From positions 1 through 42,381 of the forward strand of contig JARYMM010000030.1 of assembly GCA_029907105.1 (NCBI GenBank): DNA of 42,381 nt, given 5' to 3'. The position numbers were made by a program, and so were the translations under genes. Positions 23,307 to 28,395 of this stretch are shown piece after piece. The notes under the pieces were generated by a model. The model was not told the DNA's origin. It ran no database searches and saw nothing but the letters and a program-made list of their open reading frames with translations. Position 1 is the stretch's first letter; each line of letters starts with the position of its first letter. This DNA comes from Anaerolineae bacterium. Its GTDB lineage: Bacteria > Chloroflexota > Anaerolineae > UBA3071.

Positions 23307-23321
23307 CTGACCGGCGGTCAG
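23307..23321 (-). promoter_or_regulatory. Palindromic operator at the acd promoter
   Basis: CTGACCGGCGGTCAG is a perfect inverted repeat (CTGACC/GGTCAG, 3-bp centre). It lies 1 bp downstream of the -10 box and covers the expected start site. Sites of this shape are bound by TetR-type repressors of fatty acid genes. The regulator is not in this window. Confidence 0.5.
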
Positions 23322-23322
23322 A

Positions 23323-23351
23323 ATTATACCATCAGTCGGCGCGGGGTGCAA
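23323..23351 (-). promoter_or_regulatory. Promoter of the acd-etfB-etfA operon
   Basis: On the minus strand TTGCAC (23351-23346) and TATAAT (23328-23323) with a 17-bp spacer. The start near 23316 gives a leader of about 59 nt. Confidence 0.65.
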
Positions 23352-23375
23352 CCCTGTGGGATGCTCTTGCTGAAT

Positions 23376-23477
23376 AACGGGCTTGCGCAGCGATTGAGCG
23401 CAAGCCTCAACACGTAGGGGCAGGGATGAGCGAGGGGGCACCCCTCGTACTCCCCGGGCCTCCGCTACGCACGCCCA
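23376..23477 (+). repeat. 100-bp two-hairpin direct repeat, copy 2
   Basis: Second copy of the element at 13542-13642, in the same orientation: GGCTTGCGC/GCGCAAGCC hairpin, then GCGAGGGG-GCA-CCCCTCGT, ending CGCACGCCCA. It lies between the divergent acd and xseA promoters. Confidence 0.75.
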
Positions 23478-23491
23478 ATAACAACTCGTTG

Positions 23492-23520
23492 TTGTCCCCA
23501 TGTCACAAATATGCTATAAT
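23492..23520 (+). promoter_or_regulatory. Promoter of xseA
   Basis: TTGTCC (23492-23497), a 17-bp spacer and TATAAT (23515-23520). The start near 23527 leaves only about 14 nt before the ATG at 23541. The 13-mer ATGCTATAATTGT around the -10 box also occurs, inverted, at the promoter near 13500. Confidence 0.6.
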
Positions 23521-23540
23521 TGTCGTAAAGGGCAAGGGCC

Positions 23541-24761
23541 ATGGCCATATCTGTCGGATCCGATCACATCTATTCCGTTTCTCAGCTCACCGCCTACATC
23601 AAATCCGTGTTTCAGATGGACCCCTTCCTGCAAGACCTCTGGGTCGAGGGAGAGGTGTCCAACTTCAGCCGCGCCGCGTCGGGCCATTGCTATTTCACGC
23701 TGAAAGACGAGCGGGCAGCGCTGAACTGCGTCATGTGGCGCTCACAGGCGGAATGGCTGCCCTCCCTGCCGCGCGACGGCGAGGCGGTGCTGGCTCACGG
23801 CGCCATCTCCGTCTACGAAGCGCGGGGCATCTACCAGCTTTACGTGGACATCCTGCAGCCGGCCGGTCTGGGGCGGCTGTACCTGGAGTTCGAGGCGCTC
23901 AAGCAGAAACTGGCCCGGGAGGGGCTTTTCGACCAGGCGCGCAAACGGCCACTGCCCAGGTTCCCGCAACGCATCGGCCTGGTCACCTCGCCTCAGGCGG
24001 CGGCGCTGCAGGACATCCTGCGCACGCTGAGCGCCCGCTACCCTCTGGCCGATGTCCTGCTGGCCCCCACGCTGGTGCAGGGGGATGAGGCCCCACCGCA
24101 GATCGTGGCCGCCATCGCCGCGCTCAACCGCTGGTCGGCGGAGCGGGAGCCGGTAGATGTGATCATCCTGGCCCGCGGCGGCGGCTCGCTGGAGGAGCTA
24201 TGGGCCTTCAACGATGAGCGGGTGGCGCGGGCCATCGCCGCCTCGGCCATCCCCATCGTCACCGGCGTGGGCCACGAAACCGATTTCACCATCGCCGATT
24301 TCGTCGCCGACCTGCGGGCGCCGACGCCGACAGGCGCGGCAGCCGCCGTCGTGCCTGACGTCCGGGAACTGGCCGTGCAGGTGCATGGCCTGGCGGCGCG
24401 GCTGGCGGAGCAGGTGATGGGGTACATTGTGATCCGGCGAGAGGCGCTGGCCAGGCAGGAACGGGCACTGGCCCGCAACTCGCCGTTGCAGATCATGGCC
24501 CACTATCGCCAGCGGGTGGATGAGTTGAGCCGGGCGGCGGCGGTGGCGTGGATGCATCAGTGGACGCTGCGGCGAGAGCGGCTGGCGGGCCTACGGGGCC
24601 GGCTGGAGGCGGTCAGCCCGCTGGAGGTGCTGGCGCGGGGCTACGCCATCGTGCGGCATGGGGAGACGGGGAAGGTGGTGTGCCGTGTGGCGCAGGTGGC
24701 CTCGGGTGATCCTATCGCTGTGCGTGTGCAGGACGGGGAGTTTGGGGCGGAGGTTAAGTAG
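23541..24761 (+). CDS. xseA: Exodeoxyribonuclease VII large subunit
   Basis: A 406-residue catalytic subunit of exonuclease VII, which degrades single-stranded DNA from both ends and takes part in repair. An N-terminal OB fold (SVSQLTAYIKSVFQ, LWVEGEVSNFSRAASGHCYFTLKD) is followed by the nuclease domain: RIGLVTSPQAAALQDILRTL, ILARGGGSLEELWAFNDE and VTGVGHETDFTIADFVADLR. A helical C-terminal part binds XseB. Length is as usual. Its partner xseB is 0.9 kb downstream, separated by an oppositely oriented toxin-antitoxin module. Confidence 0.95.
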   Translation: MAISVGSDHIYSVSQLTAYIKSVFQMDPFLQDLWVEGEVSNFSRAASGHCYFTLKDERAALNCVMWRSQAEWLPSLPRDGEAVLAHGAISVYEARGIYQLYVDILQPAGLGRLYLEFEALKQKLAREGLFDQARKRPLPRFPQRIGLVTSPQAAALQDILRTLSARYPLADVLLAPTLVQGDEAPPQIVAAIAALNRWSAEREPVDVIILARGGGSLEELWAFNDERVARAIAASAIPIVTGVGHETDFTIADFVADLRAPTPTGAAAAVVPDVRELAVQVHGLAARLAEQVMGYIVIRREALARQERALARNSPLQIMAHYRQRVDELSRAAAVAWMHQWTLRRERLAGLRGRLEAVSPLEVLARGYAIVRHGETGKVVCRVAQVASGDPIAVRVQDGEFGAEVK

Positions 24762-24805
24762 CCGAATGTTTGGGGATACATCTTCCGACTTGCCAGGTGG
24801 ACGCG

Positions 24806-25261
24806 CTAAAACAGGGCCAGGAATTCTTTCAGCCTCACGACCTCCACTTTGTGCGAATGCAAAAAGCGAACGATAACAGGGTCATCATACAAATCTGGAT
24901 CTCCGGTCACCAAGTGAGTGGCCTTGCCGAGAAGAGCCATCTCGATGAAGAGATCGTCATCGGGATCACGGCAAATCGCCAGTTTGTTTGCTGGCTGGAC
25001 GAACACCGCGCGGGTGTAGATCTGGGACACCAGCCGCTTGCGCTGCCTCTCGGTGATCCTGTACTTCCGTCGTAGGCGCGGATAGGCCAGGACACGGAAT
25101 ATCTCATACAGATGTTTGCGAGAGGTTATGGCCTGAAAAGTGCCACGTTTCAGGTGTTCTAGAACAGCGGCGCTATCTCCTGTTTTGGAGATAGTGCCGC
25201 TGACGAAGACGTTAGTATCAATCACTGCTCGGACTTTCGGCGTTGAGGCAGCCTCAGCCAT
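24806..25261 (-). CDS. PIN-domain toxin (COG1569-type)
   Basis: A 151-residue putative ribonuclease toxin. It has the PIN layout of acidic residues: RAVIDTNVFVSG (first Asp), SRKHLYEIFRVL (Glu), RDPDDDLFIEMAL (Asp cluster) and LVTGDPDLYDD (last Asp). All are intact, so it should be active. The ATG at 25261 overlaps the end of the upstream antitoxin gene by 8 bp, implying coupled translation. The likely role is RNA cleavage held in check by the antitoxin. Confidence 0.85.
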   Translation of the reverse strand: MAEAASTPKVRAVIDTNVFVSGTISKTGDSAAVLEHLKRGTFQAITSRKHLYEIFRVLAYPRLRRKYRITERQRKRLVSQIYTRAVFVQPANKLAICRDPDDDLFIEMALLGKATHLVTGDPDLYDDPVIVRFLHSHKVEVVRLKEFLALF

Positions 25262-25607
25262 TGCCGCCTCGCACTGCTTCCAGGGCTTCTCTCACATCGG
25301 CCATAATCTCTTGCTCGGAGATACCCTCGGAGTGTTGCCGAATTTCTGCCAACAACTGATCGAACTCAGCGTCCAATTTAAGCTTCTCTTCGGGAGAGAG
25401 GGTCACAGGTTCGCGAACCGCATCAGGTGGTTGTTGGGCCAGCCACCGCTCGGCCGCTTGTTGCATTCGAGCCAGGCGAATATCATCCGAAACAGATTCT
25501 ACATCGGGTATCACCACAATCTGCACCAATTGTTGTTTCTGCAAAGGCAAAGCGCGAAGCGGTTTCAAAACGCCATCCTCGTAAACAGCAGCCGTTGAGA
25601 TTGCCAT
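25254..25607 (-). CDS. Antitoxin with DUF104-like N-terminus
   Basis: A 117-residue protein. Its start, STAAVYEDGVLKPLRALPL, matches the DUF104 (AF2212/PG0164-type) beta-sheet motif seen in small antitoxins. The remaining 80 residues are acidic and helical and should wrap the PIN toxin encoded directly downstream. Possible starts are ATG 25607 (AGAGG 8 nt upstream, preferred), ATG 25613 and GTG 25616. A good promoter lies at 25639-25666. It probably also autoregulates, but no palindrome was found. Confidence 0.78.
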   Translation of the reverse strand: MAISTAAVYEDGVLKPLRALPLQKQQLVQIVVIPDVESVSDDIRLARMQQAAERWLAQQPPDAVREPVTLSPEEKLKLDAEFDQLLAEIRQHSEGISEQEIMADVREALEAVRGGNG

Positions 25608-25638
25608 GCTCATCACCTCTTTGCTTCAAGTTAGTCCT

Positions 25639-25666
25639 ATCATATCCAAATGGCGGGATTTGTCAA
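25639..25666 (-). promoter_or_regulatory. Promoter of the toxin-antitoxin module
   Basis: On the minus strand a perfect TTGACA (25666-25661) and TATGAT (25644-25639), spacer 16 bp. The -35 box ends 1 bp before the xseB start codon on the other strand. Confidence 0.65.
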
Positions 25667-25903
25667 ATGAACGAAGAACCTCTCTCTTTCGAGAACGCCT
25701 TCAAGGAACTGGAAGAGACCGTCCGCAGGCTGGAGGCAGGCGGGCTCACGCTGGAGGAATCGCTGGCCCTCTTCGAACGGGGCACAGAACTGGCGGCGCT
25801 GTGCAATGAGCAGCTCGATCACGCCGAATTGCGCGTGCGGCAACTCCTGCCGGCGCCCGAAGGCGGCTACGAAACGGTGCCCTTCGAGGAAGTGGTCGCG
25901 TAG
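25667..25903 (+). CDS. xseB: Exodeoxyribonuclease VII small subunit
   Basis: A 78-residue helical subunit, several copies of which bind each XseA chain. The family pattern is clear: LSFENAFKELEETVRRLEAGGLTLEESLALFERGTEL and LCNEQLDHAELRV, split here across the helix turn. The ATG at 25667 has a weak GGGA site upstream. No promoter of its own is evident in the 59 bp to the divergent antitoxin gene. Confidence 0.92.
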   Translation: MNEEPLSFENAFKELEETVRRLEAGGLTLEESLALFERGTELAALCNEQLDHAELRVRQLLPAPEGGYETVPFEEVVA

Positions 25904-25909
25904 TCGGAT

Positions 25910-26015
25910 AGTCGCGTAGTTCGTCGCTTGGCCAGATAGTTACGTGGTCAGAGAGTCACCTGATCGCGGGGTCAAGCAGCCTAAACAGGCCAAGCGACGA
26001 AACGACCACGCGACT
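25910..26015. repeat. Large inverted repeat between xseB and yjbQ
   Basis: Core arms TCGTCGCTTGGCC (25921-25933) and GGCCAAGCGACGA (25988-26000) are perfectly complementary. The flanks AGTCGCGTAGT (25910-25920) and AACGACCACGCGACT (26001-26015) extend the match with small bulges. The arms are made of TAGTCGCG-type phrases. The 54-nt loop has no coding potential. Confidence 0.65.
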
Positions 26016-26045
26016 GACTGGGTCGAGAGAAGGAGGATACATACG

Positions 26046-26462
26046 GTGGTGGTCACACGAAGGATAAACTTGCACACTCGCGGCAATGCCGACATGCTGG
26101 ACATCACTCAGGAGGTGGCCCGCGAGGTGCGGGATTCGGGGGTCAGCTCGGGCATCGTCACCATCTTCGCTCCCAGCGCCACCAGCGGGCTGACGACGAT
26201 CGAGTACGAATCGGGTGCCCTGGCCGACCTGAAGCGGGTCTTCGATGAGGTGGTGCCCGAGGATCGGGACTACCGCCACAACCTGCGTTGGGGCGATGGC
26301 AACGGCCACTCGCATGTGCGAGCTGCGCTGCTGGGACCTTCGCTCACCGTGCCCTTCAGCGAGGGCCGCTTGCTGCTGGGCACCTGGCAGCATGTGACCT
26401 ACATTGATTTCGACAACCGCCCCCGCCAGCGCGAGCTGGTCTTGCAGATCCTGGGCGAATAA
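26046..26462 (+). CDS. yjbQ: YjbQ/UPF0047 family protein
   Basis: A 138-residue protein of the YjbQ family, reported to have weak thiamine-phosphate synthase activity in E. coli; its main role is unclear. Conserved features: MLDITQEVAREVRDSGVSSG, the metal-site run GNGHSHVRAALLGPS, and LLLGTWQHVTYIDFDNRPR. The start is GTG at 26046, with AAGGAGG 9 nt upstream; longer frames begin in repeat DNA. It ends 38 bp from the convergent translin gene. Confidence 0.88.
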   Translation: MVVTRRINLHTRGNADMLDITQEVAREVRDSGVSSGIVTIFAPSATSGLTTIEYESGALADLKRVFDEVVPEDRDYRHNLRWGDGNGHSHVRAALLGPSLTVPFSEGRLLLGTWQHVTYIDFDNRPRQRELVLQILGE

Positions 26463-26515
26463 AACGTAAAGCGCAGGCACGGCCTCACGCTCTTGCGTTT
26501 TTACGCTTCACGTTT
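26462..26515. terminator. Shared hairpin between convergent yjbQ and translin genes
   Basis: AAACGTAAAGCG (26462-26473) pairs with CGCTTCACGTTT (26504-26515), 11 of 12 positions. A TTTTT run (26498-26502) lies inside the loop side. Termination for either strand is plausible but not clear-cut. Confidence 0.4.
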
Positions 26516-27142
26516 CACCACCTGCTCCTCGAAAGCCTGCAAAGCCTCCTGCAACTGCTCCTGGCGCACGGCGACGGTCAGGTCGCCCCGTGTGCGCTCT
26601 ACCACGCCCCGCACCATGTCCGACGTGCGGCGCAGGCCGCCGGTGATAGCTTCGGGAAAATCCACCGTCATCAGCAGGCTGTAGGCTTCGTCCATCAATT
26701 GCAGAAACGGCTCGCCCTCTTCCACCTCGCCTCGCCGGATGAGGTCGAGCACATGCCGCCGCAGTTCGGCGATGGCCTCGCCCATGCCGTTGAGATAGGC
26801 GACGTAGGGCACATTCAGCTCCTCCGGCTCCGGCAACGGCTGCCCGGTGATCCAGGCGAAGGTGATGTGCGCCTCGGCCAGTTCCTTGAGGGCATCGAGG
26901 GTGTAGCCGGTGTGGTAGAGATCAGGGTGAGCCTCCAGGTCGGCGGTCATCGCCGCCGCCGCGGCGCGGGCTGTGGCCAGCAGCTCGGAGGCCTGATCGT
27001 ATTCGCCGCGATGGGTGGCGCGGATGGCGTGGGCGCAGTAGCGGATCAGCTCGCGGGAGCGCTGCAGGGTGGCATCGCGCACAGCGTTCTTGGCCGTCAG
27101 TTCCTCTCGCGCCCGCTCCACGATAGCCGTCAGTTGGTCCAT
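26501..27142 (-). CDS. Translin family protein
   Basis: A 213-residue all-helical protein of the translin/TRAX superfamily (archaeal and bacterial branch), which forms ring-shaped oligomers that bind or cut RNA and single-stranded DNA. Conserved: RSRELIRYCAHAIRATHRGE, YTLDALKELAEAHITFAWI, PYVAYLNGMGEAIAELRRH and GGLRRTSDMVRGVVERTRGD. Whether this one is a nuclease cannot be judged. The ATG at 27142 has GGGAG upstream and lies 5 bp after the DUF3467 stop. The last residues VVKREA are encoded by the TGAAACGTGA repeat. Confidence 0.85.
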   Translation of the reverse strand: MDQLTAIVERAREELTAKNAVRDATLQRSRELIRYCAHAIRATHRGEYDQASELLATARAAAAAMTADLEAHPDLYHTGYTLDALKELAEAHITFAWITGQPLPEPEELNVPYVAYLNGMGEAIAELRRHVLDLIRRGEVEEGEPFLQLMDEAYSLLMTVDFPEAITGGLRRTSDMVRGVVERTRGDLTVAVRQEQLQEALQAFEEQVVKREA

Positions 27143-27147
27143 GACTC

Positions 27148-27468
27148 TCACTCCCGACGCACGAAGCCCAGCGGCCGCTCGTGGGCTTCCAGTTCCTCTG
27201 GCGCGATCTTGATCTCGCCGAACCGCTTTTCGTACCGCTCCAGGTTATCGCCCAACGCCTTGTGCAGCGCCTTGGCGTTGGCAGGGGTCATCAGGATGCG
27301 GGCGTAGACCTTGACCGTGGGCATGTTGGGCAGCAGCCGGGCAAAGTCAATGATGACTTCGGAGGGAGAGTGGTTGATGATGGCGAAGTTGGCGTAGATG
27401 GCCTCCAGGTCGGCGGGCAATTCCACGTTGAGCTGACGCTGGGGGCCGCTTGCGGGCTTCTGAGTCAT
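27148..27468 (-). CDS. DUF3467 domain protein
   Basis: A 106-residue protein with the DUF3467 pattern: ADLEAIYANFAIINHSPSEVIIDFARLLPNMPTVKVYARILMTP (read in parts), then AKALHKALGDNLERYEKRFG. The family is small, beta-rich and of unknown function. AGGAGG lies 9 nt before the ATG at 27468. It is translationally close to the translin gene and likely its partner. Confidence 0.85.
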   Translation of the reverse strand: MTQKPASGPQRQLNVELPADLEAIYANFAIINHSPSEVIIDFARLLPNMPTVKVYARILMTPANAKALHKALGDNLERYEKRFGEIKIAPEELEAHERPLGFVRRE

Positions 27469-27507
27469 GAGGGGAACCTCCTCTTCGTGTCTCGTGCGCA
27501 ATCTCTG

Positions 27508-27660
27508 TCACAGGTCGTCTAACCGCTCGAATACCTCATCCAGGTGCATCAGCGCTGTTGCCGGGTCAGGCAGGCTGTTCAGTTCCTGCGGCGAGAGCAG
27601 CCGGGCGACAGCCTCGTCGGCGGCAAGCCGTTCGGCAAAGCGTCCCGTTACATGATACAC
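27508..27660 (-). pseudogene. Lyase C-terminal remnant (adenylosuccinate lyase-like)
   Basis: Fifty codons, opening at a GTG without ribosome binding site, read FAERLAADEAVARLLSPQEL and then DPATALMHLDEVFERLDDL. This resembles the C-terminus of PurB-type lyases (Leu-Ser-Pro-x-x-Leu, then Asp-x6-Leu-x2-Val-Asp-x-Ile-Phe-Glu-Arg-Leu). The first few residues do not fit, and the rest of a 430-450-residue lyase is absent. It looks like the 3' end of a deleted gene. A small independent protein cannot be excluded. Confidence 0.4.
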
Positions 27661-27735
27661 GACAACGCCAGAACCGTCAAGTCCTCCATAACCTCCCCCG
27701 TTATCAAGAGCGAAGACGCTCTTTTAGTAGACCAT

Positions 27736-27754
27736 GGTTAAATGCAGAGCTACC
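27736..27754 (+). repeat. Second copy of the 19-mer found at 6361
   Basis: GGTTAAATGCAGAGCTACC is identical to 6361-6379, and the six bases before it match in five. It lies 24 nt before the tRNA-Val -35 box. The copies are 21 kb apart and both intergenic. Confidence 0.7.
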
Positions 27755-27777
27755 GAACAAACTGTGATCTACCAAAT

Positions 27778-27805
27778 TTGCCAAATTAGAGAAATGTGGT
27801 ATACT
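27778..27805 (+). promoter_or_regulatory. Promoter of tRNA-Val
   Basis: TTGCCA (27778-27783) and TATACT (27800-27805), spacer 16 bp. The start near 27812 is 7 nt before the tRNA 5' end. No better promoter was found for the T-box leader, so thrS may share it. Confidence 0.6.
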
Positions 27806-27818
27806 TGCTATGCATTCT

Positions 27819-27892
27819 GGGCGGTTAGCTCAGTTGGCCAGAGCGCATGCTTGACATGCATGAGGTCACAAGTTCAAGTCTTGTACCGCCCA
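27819..27892 (+). tRNA. tRNA-Val (anticodon GAC)
   Basis: A full cloverleaf of 74 nt. The acceptor stem GGGCGGT/ACCGCCC has discriminator A (27892). The D stem is GCTC/GAGC, and the anticodon stem CATGC/GCATG carries loop TTGACAT (anticodon GAC, reading GUC). The T arm is ACAAG-TTCAAGT-CTTGT. The 3' CCA is not encoded. Confidence 0.95.
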
Positions 27893-27904
27893 CTGTGGAC
27901 AAAT

Positions 27905-28171
27905 TCACAGTCGAACGCGTAGACCAGGACGAGTAGGCGGTGGAAAGCGCCAGAGAGTGCGGGTCACCGGCTGCGAACCTGCATCGCCGGAAACCGTCGA
28001 AAACCCCCTGGGAGTGGGCCCCTCAAATCGCTTCGGGTGAGAGTATGGGGCTCCGGTTGGCCCCGTTAGCGGCCTCAAAGATGGTCGGCCATCGGTCCGA
28101 TCGGCGGTATTGGCTGACCAAGTTGGGTGGAACCGCGTGGCAACCCCTCGCCCCAATGGGTGAGGGGTTTT
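27905..28171 (+). promoter_or_regulatory. T-box leader of thrS
   Basis: Canonical tRNA-sensing leader. Stem I carries AGGACGAGTAG (about 27926-27936), AGAGAGTGCGGG and the apical GGCTGCGAACC. The specifier loop reads GAAA-ACC-CCCTGGGAG, so the specifier codon is ACC (28003-28005), threonine. The T-box sequence GGGTGGAACCGCG (28125-28137) presents UGGA to the tRNA 3' end. The terminator AACCCCTCGCCC/GGGTGAGGGGTT (28142-28169) ends in TTTT. Uncharged tRNA-Thr should favour the antiterminator and let RNA polymerase continue into thrS. The terminator argues for transcriptional control. Confidence 0.93.
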
Positions 28172-28191
28172 GTATTGAGAGGCTCGAAGCT

Positions 28192-28244
28192 CCTGGCGGA
28201 CAGCCATGTCCGCCAGGCAGCCGCTGGACGTGGCCGTCCAGCGG
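28192..28244 (+). repeat. Twin-hairpin element B (tetraloops GCCA and TGGC)
   Basis: Hairpin 1 has arms CCTGGCGGACA (28192-28202) and TGTCCGCCAGG (28207-28217), loop GCCA. Hairpin 2 has arms CCGCTGGACG (28221-28230) and CGTCCAGCGG (28235-28244), loop TGGC. Both stems are perfect. It lies in the thrS transcript 20 nt beyond the T-box terminator. The 28245-28395 stretch that follows holds only the AACCTGGAACCTGAAAC repeat. Confidence 0.65.
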
Positions 28245-28395
28245 AAGCAAGCATACAAAGGGGGTGGTCGCCGTGTTCGGCGGTATGACCGGGAGAGTGT
28301 TACGTGTTGCCTGTTTGCGTGGCCGTGAGCAGAGGGTGTTGCCCACAACCTGAAACGTGAAACCTGGAACCTGAAACCCAGCAATGAGGTGTAAC

